A DNA stretch of 64,000 nt from Variovorax sp. IB41 (GTDB taxonomy: Bacteria; Pseudomonadota; Gammaproteobacteria; Burkholderiales; Burkholderiaceae_C), in contig NZ_JAEFCB010000004.1 in the NCBI RefSeq assembly GCF_016405905.1, positions 172,422 to 236,421 of the forward strand, written 5' to 3'. A program made the position numbers and the translations under genes. This document shows, in pieces, positions 38,042 to 47,101 of the stretch. Each line of letters opens with the position of its first letter. The stretch's first letter is position 1. The notes under the pieces were generated by a model that had not been told where the DNA came from, made no database searches, and saw only the letters and a list, made by a program, of their open reading frames with translations.

Positions 38042-39556
38042 TCAGGACGAGGACGCCCGGGCCCGCGCCTGCAGTTCCCGCTTGAGCAGCTTGCCGTTGG
38101 CGGTGATGGGCATCGCGTCGATCACCTCGATGCGCGCCGGTCGCTTGTAGGGCGAGAGGTGCTCGGCCAGGTGCGCGCGCAGCGCGGCCTCGTCGAGCGA
38201 TGCGCCAGGTTTCAGCTCGGCAAAGGCGACGACCTGCTCATTGCCATCGGCCTCCGGCACGCCGACCACCGCGCATAGGTGCACGCCCTCGAAGCGGCCG
38301 ATCACCGCCTCGATTTCCGCCGGGTACACGTTGAAGCCCGAGCGGATGATCATTTCCTTCAGCCGCCCGACCACGAACAGCGCGCCGTCGTCGCCGAAGC
38401 GCCCGAGGTCGCCGGTGGCATACCAGCCGCCGGGGCGCAGCACCTGCGCGGTGGCGGCCGCGTCGCGGAAGTAGCCGAGCATCAGGCCGGGGCCACGCAG
38501 CCAGATTTCGCCGGTGTCACCCGCCGGCACATCCTGGCCGTCGATGCCCACGATGCGCGCTTCGCCGCCCTCGACCGCATGACCTGCAGCGGTGTCGTCG
38601 CGCGGCGCCTCGGTGCGCGTGAGAAACACCGAGCCCGCGTACTCCGAGAGGCCGTAGCCGTAGTGCAGCGGCTGGCCGAACAGGCGCTCCACGCGCTGCT
38701 TGAGCCCGAGGTCGAGCGGTGCGGAGCCGGTGTACACATAGCGCAGCCTCGGAAAGCGCGGCACCGCGCGCTCGGCCTCGATGTGCGCGAGCAGCCGCGC
38801 ATACATCGTCGGCGGCCCGAGCAGGTTCGACACCTCCTCGTGCGCCAACGCCTGCAGCATGTCTGCCGGCGAGAAGCTGCCGCGCAGCACCAGCGACGCG
38901 CCACCGGTGAGCGCGGCCATCAGCACCGTGCCGATGCCGAAGATGTGCGTCATCGGCAAGAACGCGTAGACCCGGTCGCGCGCGTCGAGCGAACGCACGG
39001 CCGCCGACACGCGCCCGAAATGCAGCAGGCCGCGGTGCGACACCATCACGCCCTTGGGCGTGCCCGAAGTGCCCGACGTGAAGATGATCGCGGCCGTATC
39101 GGCGAGTGCCGCATCGGGCTCGGGTCGCGCTTCTGCGCGCACGGCGGAGTACATGACGCCCGGCAGCCTGGCCGTTGCTGACGTGACCGATGTTGCGCGC
39201 TCCGCGTGCAGCCGCGCGGCCACCGACGCGCCGGTCGTGAAGCAGCACAGGCGCGCATCCGCACGCTCGACGACGGCCGCGATCTCGCCCGGCGACATGC
39301 GCGCATTCACGCCGCACGACCACGCGCCGACGCGGCTGCACGCCATCAGCAGCGCGATGTGCGCGGCGCAGTTCTCGGCGACCAGCACCACGCGGTCGGT
39401 CGGGCGCACGCCGGCGTCCAGCAGGTCTTGCGTGGCCGTGTCGGCCATGGCTTGCAGCGCCGCATAGGTGGTGGTGCCGCCAGGCTCGAAAAGGAAGACG
39501 GCTTCCGGCGTGCGGACGGCGCGCTCATGCAGCAGGTCGTGAATGCGGTGCTGCAT
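38042..39556 (-). CDS. AMP-forming acyl-CoA synthetase
   Basis: A 504-residue adenylate-forming enzyme that activates a carboxylic acid to its CoA thioester. It shows the P-loop-like IIFTSGTSGTPKGVMVSH (residues 162-179), YVYTGSAPL, HYGYGLSEYAG, GWYATGDLGRF, VVGRLKEMIIRSGFNVYPAEIE at the hinge, and the C-terminal catalytic Lys in MPITANGKLLKREL. The acid is unknown. It is 3 bases downstream of the Bug receptor gene and in line with a double acyl-CoA dehydrogenase, so all three probably form one operon dealing with an imported organic acid. Confidence 0.88.
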   Translation of the reverse strand: MQHRIHDLLHERAVRTPEAVFLFEPGGTTTYAALQAMADTATQDLLDAGVRPTDRVVLVAENCAAHIALLMACSRVGAWSCGVNARMSPGEIAAVVERADARLCCFTTGASVAARLHAERATSVTSATARLPGVMYSAVRAEARPEPDAALADTAAIIFTSGTSGTPKGVMVSHRGLLHFGRVSAAVRSLDARDRVYAFLPMTHIFGIGTVLMAALTGGASLVLRGSFSPADMLQALAHEEVSNLLGPPTMYARLLAHIEAERAVPRFPRLRYVYTGSAPLDLGLKQRVERLFGQPLHYGYGLSEYAGSVFLTRTEAPRDDTAAGHAVEGGEARIVGIDGQDVPAGDTGEIWLRGPGLMLGYFRDAAATAQVLRPGGWYATGDLGRFGDDGALFVVGRLKEMIIRSGFNVYPAEIEAVIGRFEGVHLCAVVGVPEADGNEQVVAFAELKPGASLDEAALRAHLAEHLSPYKRPARIEVIDAMPITANGKLLKRELQARARASSS

Positions 39557-39559
39557 CGG

Positions 39560-40555
39560 CTACTCCGCCTCGATGCCCTTGGACGCGGTCGCCCAGAGCT
39601 TGCGGTCCGACTGCCCCTTGGTCGCGAGCACCTCGGCGCCGCCCGACCACACGTCGTAGCCTTGCTCCCGCAGCCGGTTCGCGATGTCTTCGCGCGCGAG
39701 CATCCTGTGCGCGGCGGCGTTGATGCGCGCGACCAGCGCAGGGTCCATGCGCGCCGGCCCGTAGAGGCCGAACCAGCCGCCCACGTCGTAGTCGGCCACG
39801 CCCGACTCGATCATCGTCGGCACGTCCGGCAGCATGCGGTTGCGCTGGCGCGAGGTGACGGCCAGCGCGCGCAGCCGCCCCGACTGGATGAAGGGCCGCG
39901 AGGTCGCGATGATGTCGAACATCATCGGCACCGTGCCCGCCATCACGTCGGCGAGCGCGGGCGCGCTGCCCTTGTAGGGCACGTGCGTGAGCTGCACGCC
40001 GGCCATCTTCTCCAGCAGCGCGCCGCTCAGGTGGTTGGAAGCGCCCACGCCCGCCGAGCCGTAGAAGAGCTTGCCGGGCTTGGCCTTCGCATAGGCCAGC
40101 AGCTCGGCCACGTTGCGCACCGGCAGGTCCTTGTTGACCACGAGCACGTTGGTGTAGTCCACCAGCGGCGCGATGGGCGCGAGGTCTTTCATCGGGTCGA
40201 ACGGCATGCTGCGCTGCACGTTCGGGTTGATGGTGATGGTCGGGCTCGCGCCGAAGAACAGCATGGCGCCATCGGGCGGCGCCTTGGCGACCGCGTTGCC
40301 GCCGAGCGAGCCGGCGGCGCCAGGGCGGTTGTCCACGATCACCTGCGTGCCGAGCTCCTGGCCCAGCGCCGGTGCGAGCAGGCGCGCGGCGCCATCGACC
40401 GGCCCGCCCGCGGAGTAGCCGACGACGAGCTTGATGAGCGATGGCAGCGGCTGCTGTTGTTGTTGCGCAAAGACGCGCGCGGGCAGCATGGACAGCAATG
40501 CGCTGCCCGCCAGCGCGGCCACGGCGTGGCGCCGGGAGAGGTCGAGGGATTCCAT
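39560..40555 (-). CDS. Bug-type tripartite tricarboxylate transporter receptor
   Basis: A 331-residue periplasmic receptor with a Tat-like signal (LSRRHAVAALAGSALLSMLPARVFA), then a run of five glutamines and the Bug domain IKLVVGYSAGGPVDGAARLLAPALGQELG, IVDNRPGAAGSLGGNAVAKAPPDGAMLFF and THVPYKGSAPALADVMAGTVPMMF. It likely captures the acid processed by the neighbouring acyl-CoA synthetase (3 bases downstream) and dehydrogenases. It starts 43 bases after the dehydrogenase stop. The ATG is preceded by AGGAGACAACGCTC. Confidence 0.88.
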   Translation of the reverse strand: MESLDLSRRHAVAALAGSALLSMLPARVFAQQQQQPLPSLIKLVVGYSAGGPVDGAARLLAPALGQELGTQVIVDNRPGAAGSLGGNAVAKAPPDGAMLFFGASPTITINPNVQRSMPFDPMKDLAPIAPLVDYTNVLVVNKDLPVRNVAELLAYAKAKPGKLFYGSAGVGASNHLSGALLEKMAGVQLTHVPYKGSAPALADVMAGTVPMMFDIIATSRPFIQSGRLRALAVTSRQRNRMLPDVPTMIESGVADYDVGGWFGLYGPARMDPALVARINAAAHRMLAREDIANRLREQGYDVWSGGAEVLATKGQSDRKLWATASKGIEAE

Positions 40556-40598
40556 GAGCGTTGTCTCCTGTTGTTTACTTCTTCGGCGCTCGCACCGC

Positions 40599-42917
40599 TC
40601 AGGCCGGCAGGTCCAGGACCTGCCGCGCGAGGATGTTGCGCTGGATCTCGTTGGTGCCGCCGTAGATCATTGCGGCGGTCGCGCCGATGAGCGGCGAGAG
40701 CACGTTGAAGGTCTGCCCGTCGAGCACCTGGTCCCCGGCGACCGCGCCCTGCTCTTCGCCGGCCTCGACCAGCAAGGCGCCGATGCGGTGGTAGGTCTCG
40801 CTCGCCCAGATCTTCAGGAGCGACACCGACGCGGGCAGCGGCTTGCCCGCGCGCACGATGTTCGCAAAGCTCGTGTAGGCGGCCGTGAGGTCGGCCACGT
40901 CGAGCCGCAGCGCCGCGAAACGCTGCGCGAACACCGGGTCCGCGAAGAGCCGCCGCGCCTCTGCGAGCCGCGCGAGCTGGCCGAGCGCGTACTGCGACTG
41001 CTTGGGGCTGCCGAGAAAGATGCGCTCGAAACCCAGCAGCGCCTTCGCGATCGTCCAGCCGCCATGCAGTTGGCCCACGAGGTTCTCCGCCGGCACGCGC
41101 ACGTTGTCGAAGAACACCTCGCAGAACTCCGGCTCGCCCGCCAGCGTGTGGATCGGCCGCACCGTGATGCCCGGCGTGCGCAGGTCGCACAGGAGAAAGC
41201 TGATGCCCTCTTGCTTCCTGGCCGCCTTGTCGGTGCGCACGAGCATGAAGATGTGGTTGGCGTCCTGCGCCAGCGTGGTCCAGATCTTCTGGCCGTTGAC
41301 GATGAAATGCTCGCCCTCTCCATCGCGGCCCGCGATCGCCTCGGTGCGCAGGCCCGCGAGGTCGGAGCCCGCATTGGGCTCCGAATAGCCCTGGCACCAG
41401 ACGTGCTCGCCGCTCAGGATGCGCGGCAGGAAGCGCTGCTGCTGCGCGGGCGTGCCGTGCTGGATGAGCAGCGGCCCGATCATCACGATGCCCTGGTCGG
41501 GCGCGCGCGCCACGCCGTATTGCTCCAGCTCCTCGATCCACGCGATGAGCTTGTCGGCCGGCAGGCCCATGCCGCCGTGCGCCTCGGGCCACGCCGGGGC
41601 AATCCAGCCCTGCGCGGAGAGCGTGAGGTACCACTCGCGCATCTCGCTCCATCGCGCGCGGTGCGAGAGATAGCGCAGCTGCCGCGGATAGCGCTGCTGC
41701 AAGAAGCCGCGCACCATGCGGCGGAATTCGGCCTCGGGCATCGCGGCCCAGTCGGCGGTGCGGGGGAACTCGCCGGTCCATGCGATGGTGGCTGTCGTTG
41801 CTTCGCTCTCGCCTGCGAGCAGGCCATGCCGATGCTGGTGCGCGGTGACATTGCCCAGCCACGCCGAGAGGCACAGCACGCGCTTGTAGAACAGGCTCAG
41901 GTCGCACTCCTGCGTGTAGCCGATGGCGCCATGCAACTGCACCGACGTGCGCGAAGCCTGCAGCGCGGCGGCAGTGCAGCGCGCGTTGGCGCGGCTCGCC
42001 TCGGCTTCGAGCCGGTCCACCGGCAGCCCGGTGTTCGCCAGCGCCAGCACCTCGTTCAGCGTGGCCTGCGCCACTTCGAGGTGGATGAACATGTCGACGC
42101 AGCGGTGCTGCAGGGCCTGGAAGCTGCCGATGGGCTTGCCGAACTGCGAGCGCGTGCGCAGGTAGGCGAGCGTCTGCGCGAGCATCGCCCGCCCCGCGCC
42201 GAGAAGCTCGGCCGCCTGCAGGATCTGGCCGGCCACGAGCGCGTGGCGCAGTGCCTCCTGCGCGGCGGGGCCTTCGGCCAGCACCGCATCGGACGGCAGC
42301 GCGACCTGCTCGAAGCGCAAGCTTGACGCCTGCCCGCCATCGACCAGCGGCACCACGGTTTCGCTCACGCCTTCGGTGCCGCGTGGCACCCAGAGGATGA
42401 CCGCATCGTCGTCGCCGCGCGCCGACACGAGCCAGCCGCTGGCGGCGGCGCCGGGCAGCACCATGAGCTTTTCGCCCTGCAGCAGCACGCTGCCGGCGCG
42501 CCGCTCGCAACCGCAGGCGAGGGGCACCGCGCTCAGGTCGCCCGCGCTCTCCTGCCATGCCAGCGCGGGCAGGCTGCGGCCCGCAATCAAGTCGCGGAGC
42601 AATGCACGGGCGGCGGGTGTGTCCAGCCGCGCGAGCAGCAGCGCGCTGAGGCCGGCCACCGCCAGCAGCGGCTCGGGCGCCGCGTGCTCGCCGGCGGCGC
42701 GCAGGATTTCTGCGGCGCCGTCGAGTTCCAGCCCCAGGCCGCCCGCGGACTCGGACGCGAGCATGCCCGTCCAGCCCAGCGCCGCGATCGCGCTCCAGCC
42801 CTGCGCTTCGCCGGCGTCGGGCTGCGCCATCAGCGCGCGCCGTCTTTGCGTGGCACGGCTGCGCACGAAGTAGTCGAGCGCCGCTTCGCGCATTGCCGAG
42901 AGTGATTCGAAGTCCAT
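40599..42917 (-). CDS. Double-domain acyl-CoA dehydrogenase fusion
   Basis: A 772-residue protein made of two acyl-CoA dehydrogenase units. Residues 1-370 have a degenerate N-terminal domain, then RTRSQFGKPIGSFQALQHRCVDMFI and LHGAIGYTQECDLSLFYKR. Residues 390-772 are complete, with WCQGYSEPNAGSDLAGLRTEA, FIVNGQKIWTT, ALLGFERIFLGSPKQ and the C-terminal MIYGGTNEIQRNILARQVL. Such fusions can act like the two different subunits of heteromeric FadE pairs seen in sterol side-chain degradation. FAD-dependent oxidation of an acyl-CoA at C2-C3 is expected. It is the first gene of the minus-strand operon and divergent from the citryl-CoA lyase-like gene. Confidence 0.88.
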   Translation of the reverse strand: MDFESLSAMREAALDYFVRSRATQRRRALMAQPDAGEAQGWSAIAALGWTGMLASESAGGLGLELDGAAEILRAAGEHAAPEPLLAVAGLSALLLARLDTPAARALLRDLIAGRSLPALAWQESAGDLSAVPLACGCERRAGSVLLQGEKLMVLPGAAASGWLVSARGDDDAVILWVPRGTEGVSETVVPLVDGGQASSLRFEQVALPSDAVLAEGPAAQEALRHALVAGQILQAAELLGAGRAMLAQTLAYLRTRSQFGKPIGSFQALQHRCVDMFIHLEVAQATLNEVLALANTGLPVDRLEAEASRANARCTAAALQASRTSVQLHGAIGYTQECDLSLFYKRVLCLSAWLGNVTAHQHRHGLLAGESEATTATIAWTGEFPRTADWAAMPEAEFRRMVRGFLQQRYPRQLRYLSHRARWSEMREWYLTLSAQGWIAPAWPEAHGGMGLPADKLIAWIEELEQYGVARAPDQGIVMIGPLLIQHGTPAQQQRFLPRILSGEHVWCQGYSEPNAGSDLAGLRTEAIAGRDGEGEHFIVNGQKIWTTLAQDANHIFMLVRTDKAARKQEGISFLLCDLRTPGITVRPIHTLAGEPEFCEVFFDNVRVPAENLVGQLHGGWTIAKALLGFERIFLGSPKQSQYALGQLARLAEARRLFADPVFAQRFAALRLDVADLTAAYTSFANIVRAGKPLPASVSLLKIWASETYHRIGALLVEAGEEQGAVAGDQVLDGQTFNVLSPLIGATAAMIYGGTNEIQRNILARQVLDLPA

Positions 42918-43023
42918 GGCCGCAGCGTGGCAGAAGAGGCCCTCGGAGGGCATTTGCATTTGCCGAAGGGAGGGTTTCGCAATCACGGAGCCGCCTCGCG
43001 CGAGACGGGACTAGATTCGGCGC

Positions 43024-43809
43024 ATGACCACCAAGATCAAGAAATCCCTGCACACCGAGCTGGGCCACAGCACCCCCGACAGGATCACCGTGCGCGGGCG
43101 CGACCTGCCCTCGGAAATCCTCGGCCACCTGAACCTGGGCGACATGGCCTTCCTGGAGCTCACGGGGCGCATTCCGACGCCGCAGGAGTCCGTCACCTTC
43201 AACGCCATCGTCGTCACGCTGGTCGAGCACGGCGTGACGCCGAGCGCGCTGGCCGCGCGCCTCACTTATGCGGGCGCCCCCGAAGCGCTGCAGGCCGCGG
43301 TCGCCGCGGGGCTCTGCGGCCTCGGCAGCGTGTTCGTCGGCAGCACCGAAGGCGCCGCGAAGATGCTGTACGAAGCCATCCCCTTCGGCGAGAAGCCGAC
43401 CCGCCCGCTGGCCGACATGGCGAAAGACATCGTGGCCGATTTCCGCGCACGCAAGCAGATCGTGCCGGGCCTGGGCCATCCGCTGCACAAGCCCATCGAC
43501 CCGCGCACGCCACGGCTGTTCCAGATCGCGACGGAGAACGGTCTCTCGACCCACTACGTCGCGCTGATGCAGGCGGTGCAGGAAGAGGCCGAACGCGTCT
43601 CGGGCAAGTCGCTGCCGATCAATGCCACGGGTGCCGTCGGCGCGATCGCGGCGGAGTTCGGATTCCCCTGGAAGATCATTCGCGGCCTCGGCGTGATGGC
43701 GCGCGCCATTGGTCTCGTGGGCCACATCCTGGAGGAGATCGACGACCCGATGGCCATCGAGATCTGGCAGCGCGTGGAGAAGGAAGCCGGCGGCCCCCGC
43801 CAGGACTGA
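43024..43809 (+). CDS. Citryl-CoA lyase-like protein (citrate synthase superfamily)
   Basis: A 261-residue protein matching the short citryl-CoA lyase branch of the citrate synthase fold. It has the entry loop LGDMAFLELTGRIPTPQE, LVEHGVTPSALAARLT, PGLGHPLHK with His152/His155 and the R-x2-G-x3-H-x2-E pattern Arg227-His234-Glu237 in VMARAIGLVGHILEE. The catalytic Asp expected in the NVDG-type motif is replaced: the text reads NATGAVG (Thr202). It probably cleaves or forms a citryl-CoA-like thioester. It is followed after 14 bases by an acyl-CoA dehydrogenase and then an MmgE/PrpD gene, forming one operon. Confidence 0.75.
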   Translation: MTTKIKKSLHTELGHSTPDRITVRGRDLPSEILGHLNLGDMAFLELTGRIPTPQESVTFNAIVVTLVEHGVTPSALAARLTYAGAPEALQAAVAAGLCGLGSVFVGSTEGAAKMLYEAIPFGEKPTRPLADMAKDIVADFRARKQIVPGLGHPLHKPIDPRTPRLFQIATENGLSTHYVALMQAVQEEAERVSGKSLPINATGAVGAIAAEFGFPWKIIRGLGVMARAIGLVGHILEEIDDPMAIEIWQRVEKEAGGPRQD

Positions 43810-43823
43810 AAAAGCAACGACCG

Positions 43824-44987
43824 ATGAACAACGCCAACGACAAGAACTACCCCGACATCCGCGACGCGGTGCGCGACCTGTGCGCGCAGTTCCCGAACGA
43901 ATACTTCCGCAAGATCGACGAAGCCCGCGGCTACCCCGCCGAATTCGTCGATGCGCTCACCCAGGCCGGCTGGATGGCCGCGCTGATTCCGCAGGAATAC
44001 GGCGGCTCGGGCCTCGGCCTCACCGAAGCCTCGGTGATCATGGAAGAAATCAACCGCTGCGGCGGCAACTCCGGCGCCTGCCACGGCCAGATGTACAACA
44101 TGGGCACGCTGCTGCGCCATGGCAGCGAGGCGCAGAAGCGCGAGTACCTGCCGCGCATCGCGACGGGCGAACTGCGCCTGCAGTCGATGGGCGTGACCGA
44201 GCCCAGTACCGGCACCGACACCACCAAGATCAAGACCACCGCGGTGAAGAAGGGCGACCGCTACGTCATCAACGGGCAGAAGGTGTGGATCTCGCGCATC
44301 CAGCACTCGGACCTGATGATCCTTCTGGCGCGCACCACGCCGCTCGCGGACGTGAAGAAGAAATCCGAGGGCATGTCGATCTTCATCGTCGACCTGCGCG
44401 AAGCTACGGCCAAGGGCATGACGGTGCGGCCGATCCTCAACATGGTCAACCACGAGACCAACGAGCTGTTCTTCGAGAACCTGGAGATCCCGGCTGAGAA
44501 CCTCATCGGCGTGGAAGGCCAGGGCTTCAAGTACATCCTGGACGGCCTCAACGCCGAGCGCACGCTGATCGCGGCCGAATGCATCGGCGACGGCTACTGG
44601 TTCATCGACAAGGTGACGGCGTACACGAACGAGCGCGTCGTCTTCGGCCGCCCCATCGGCCAGAACCAGGGCGTGCAGTTTCCGATTGCCGAGGCGTTCA
44701 TCGAGATCGAAGCGGCGAACCTCATGCGCTACGAAGCATGCCGCCTGTTCGATGCGCACGAGCCCTGCGGCGCGCAGGCCAACATGGCGAAGTACCTCGC
44801 GGCCAAGGCGAGCTGGGAAGCGGCCAACGCGTGCCTGCAATTCCACGGCGGCTTCGGCTTCGCGTGCGAATACGACATCGAACGCAAGTTCCGCGAGACG
44901 CGGCTGTACCAGGTGGCGCCGATCTCGACCAACCTCATCCTGAGCTACGTCGCCGAACACATGCTCGGCCTGCCCCGCTCGTTCTGA
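43824..44987 (+). CDS. Acyl-CoA dehydrogenase
   Basis: A 387-residue flavoenzyme with the family segments GWMAALIPQEYGGSGLGLTEASVIMEEI, MGVTEPSTGTDTTKIKTTA, YVINGQKVWISR, VFGRPIGQNQGVQFPIAEA and LQFHGGFGFACEYDIERKFRE. In the C-terminal helix where most family members carry the catalytic Glu (YEGT-type motif) this protein reads LYQVAPISTNLIL, so its base must lie elsewhere or the reaction differs. It is cotranscribed with the citryl-CoA lyase-like and MmgE/PrpD genes. The substrate is unknown. Confidence 0.88.
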   Translation: MNNANDKNYPDIRDAVRDLCAQFPNEYFRKIDEARGYPAEFVDALTQAGWMAALIPQEYGGSGLGLTEASVIMEEINRCGGNSGACHGQMYNMGTLLRHGSEAQKREYLPRIATGELRLQSMGVTEPSTGTDTTKIKTTAVKKGDRYVINGQKVWISRIQHSDLMILLARTTPLADVKKKSEGMSIFIVDLREATAKGMTVRPILNMVNHETNELFFENLEIPAENLIGVEGQGFKYILDGLNAERTLIAAECIGDGYWFIDKVTAYTNERVVFGRPIGQNQGVQFPIAEAFIEIEAANLMRYEACRLFDAHEPCGAQANMAKYLAAKASWEAANACLQFHGGFGFACEYDIERKFRETRLYQVAPISTNLILSYVAEHMLGLPRSF

Positions 44988-45000
44988 AGGGACCGCACCC

Positions 45001-46362
45001 ATGACCGATTCAACCCACCCCAGCAAGGTGCTCGCCACCTTCGCCGCCGAACTGAAGTTCGCGGACATTCCCGCGCCCGTGTTGCGCCGTACCGAAGACC
45101 TGATGCTCGACTGGCTCGGCTCCGTGCTCGCGGCGCGCACCGCGCGGCCGATACGCAGCATCGAGCGCTTCGCGCAGACGATGGGGCCCGCCGATGGACC
45201 GAGCGAAATACTGACGTCGCGCCGCACCAGCTCGCCGGTGTTCGCCGCGCTCGTCAACGCCGCGGCTTCGCACTTCGTGGAGCAGGACGACGTGCACAAC
45301 GGCTCGGTGTTCCACCCCGCGGCCGTGGTCATCGCGCCCGCGCTCGCGGTGGCGCAGAGCATCGGCGCGAGCGGTGCGCAACTGCTGACTGCCGTCGTCG
45401 CGGGCTACGAAGTCGGCATCCGCGTCGGCGAATTTCTCGGGCGCTCGCACTACAAGATCTTCCACACCACGGCGACGGCCGGCACCATCGCCGCCGCCGC
45501 GGCAGTGGGTCGCCTGCTCGACCTCACGCCGCAGCAGATGCTGCATGCCTTCGGCTCGGCCGGAACGCAATCGGGTGGCGTCTGGGAATTTCTGCGCGAC
45601 GCGGCCGATTCCAAGCAACTGCATTGCGCGCATGCGGCGGCGAGCGGCTTGATGTCGGCGTACCTTGCGCAGGATGGCTTCACCGGCGCCGCGAAGATCC
45701 TCGAAGGCGCGCAGGGCCTGGGCGTCGGCATGTCGAGCGATGCCGATCCCGCGAAGCTCACGGACGGTCTCGGCACCCGCTGGGCGCTCGCCGAGACCTC
45801 GTTCAAGTACCACGCTTCCTGCCGCCACACGCACCCCGCCGCCGATGCGCTGCTGCAGGTCATGACGCAGAACAAGCTCAAGCACGGCGACGTGGCGCGC
45901 GTGACCACGCATGTGCACCAGGGCGCCATCGACGTGCTGGGCCGCGTGACCGTGCCCGCGACAGTGCACCAAGGCAAGTTCTCGATGGGCACCGTGCTCG
46001 GCCTGATCGCGGTTCACGGCCGCGCTGGCCTGGGCGAATTCGACCGCGACTTTCTCGCGCCCGAAGTCGCGGGCTTTCGCGACAAGGTGGCGATGCAACT
46101 GGACACCGAAGTCGACACCGCCTACCCCGCGCGCTGGATCGGCAAGGTCAGCGTGGAAACCGCCGATGGCCGCACGCTGCAGGGCCGCGTGGACGAGCCC
46201 AAGGGCGATCCGGGCAACAGCCTGAGCCGCGCGGAAATCGAGGACAAGATGCAGCGCCTCGCGCACTACGGCGAAGGCGCCACGGCCGACGAGGCCAAGG
46301 CGATGTGCCAGCGCATCTGGCAGCTGGCCGATGCGCCGAAGGTCGGCCGCCTGCTCGGCTGA
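45001..46362 (+). CDS. MmgE/PrpD family protein
   Basis: A 453-residue member of the MmgE/PrpD family, which includes 2-methylcitrate dehydratase and cis-aconitate decarboxylase. Visible features are the N-terminal helical part VLRRTEDLMLDWLGSVLAA, the NAAASHFVEQDDVHNGSVFHPAAVVIAPALA segment with Asp-Asp-His, AGYEVGIRVGEFLGRSHYKIFHTTATAGTIAAAAA and FKYHASCRHTHPAADALL. It probably hydrates, dehydrates or decarboxylates a tri- or dicarboxylic acid. It follows the acyl-CoA dehydrogenase by 13 bases and closes the plus-strand operon, which together with the divergent acyl-CoA synthetase operon suggests breakdown of a branched di- or tricarboxylic acid (inference). Confidence 0.88.
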   Translation: MTDSTHPSKVLATFAAELKFADIPAPVLRRTEDLMLDWLGSVLAARTARPIRSIERFAQTMGPADGPSEILTSRRTSSPVFAALVNAAASHFVEQDDVHNGSVFHPAAVVIAPALAVAQSIGASGAQLLTAVVAGYEVGIRVGEFLGRSHYKIFHTTATAGTIAAAAAVGRLLDLTPQQMLHAFGSAGTQSGGVWEFLRDAADSKQLHCAHAAASGLMSAYLAQDGFTGAAKILEGAQGLGVGMSSDADPAKLTDGLGTRWALAETSFKYHASCRHTHPAADALLQVMTQNKLKHGDVARVTTHVHQGAIDVLGRVTVPATVHQGKFSMGTVLGLIAVHGRAGLGEFDRDFLAPEVAGFRDKVAMQLDTEVDTAYPARWIGKVSVETADGRTLQGRVDEPKGDPGNSLSRAEIEDKMQRLAHYGEGATADEAKAMCQRIWQLADAPKVGRLLG

Positions 46363-46368
46363 ACGGGT

Positions 46369-47076
46369 TCAGGCGAACAGGCGCCCGTGGCCGGGCGAGC
46401 GCGCATCGAGCCCGGCCTTGCGCACGAGGTCCCAGAAGCCCGCGGGCGAGCTGGAGACCACGGGCACCTTCAGCAGCGTCTCGACCTCCCGCACCGCATC
46501 GAGCGTGACGAGGCCGCCGCAGGAAATCAGGACGCCGTCCGCGCCGGGCTGCGCCTCGAACACCTTCCGGCTCAGGTCCACCAGCACTTGGGTCGGCACG
46601 GTGCCGACCTCCTGCACATCGGAGATCGACAGGCCTTCGAGGGCCAGCGGCTCGAAGTCGTTCTGCTCCAGGTAGCGCCGCAAATGCACATTGACCTCGT
46701 CGATGTACGCCGTGGCCACCGCCACGCGCCGAACGTTCAGGCTGCGCAGCCCGGCGACGATCGCGTTGCTCATGGTGGTGCAGGGAAGTCCCGTGGCGCG
46801 CGCCATCTCCACTTCGAGTTGCCGGTTGAATGCGACGCCGCGAAAGAAGCTCAGCGACGTGCCCATGAGCGACACGGCGCTCACGCCATCGGCCTTGAGT
46901 TCGAGCGCCTTTCCGATCACTGAATCGATGACCTCGGTGTAGCCGCGCGTGGAGATTTCGCCGAGGCCAAGGCCTCTTGCGCTGAAGCGGATGCGGTTGC
47001 CGTATAGAAGCGGGCCGTCAACGGGTACTGCGCCGGCTGCGGGCGGGACGATCAGGCCGAGATGCGGTTGCGTCAA
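46369..47076 (-). CDS. Arylmalonate decarboxylase / Asp-Glu racemase family protein
   Basis: A 235-residue protein very close in pattern to Bordetella arylmalonate decarboxylase: GLIVPPAAGAVPVDGPLLYG, SLMGTSLSFFRGVAFN (Gly72-Thr73-Ser74, the dioxyanion-hole side), VATAYIDEVN with Tyr124, and LISCGGLVTLD with the catalytic Cys186. Racemases of this superfamily have a second Cys at the Gly72 position; its absence favours decarboxylase chemistry on a disubstituted malonate. It is convergent to the MmgE/PrpD gene and followed upstream by a large inverted repeat, a Bug receptor and an enolase-superfamily enzyme. Confidence 0.8.
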   Translation of the reverse strand: MTQPHLGLIVPPAAGAVPVDGPLLYGNRIRFSARGLGLGEISTRGYTEVIDSVIGKALELKADGVSAVSLMGTSLSFFRGVAFNRQLEVEMARATGLPCTTMSNAIVAGLRSLNVRRVAVATAYIDEVNVHLRRYLEQNDFEPLALEGLSISDVQEVGTVPTQVLVDLSRKVFEAQPGADGVLISCGGLVTLDAVREVETLLKVPVVSSSPAGFWDLVRKAGLDARSPGHGRLFA

Positions 47077-47101
47077 TTCAGTGCCTCCACTTTGGCGTTG
47101 T

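Noticed and set aside
45010..46266. Long minus-strand frame antisense to MmgE/PrpD
   Set aside because: Composition is dominated by Arg, Ala, Gly and His and it mirrors the codon pattern of the MmgE/PrpD gene.
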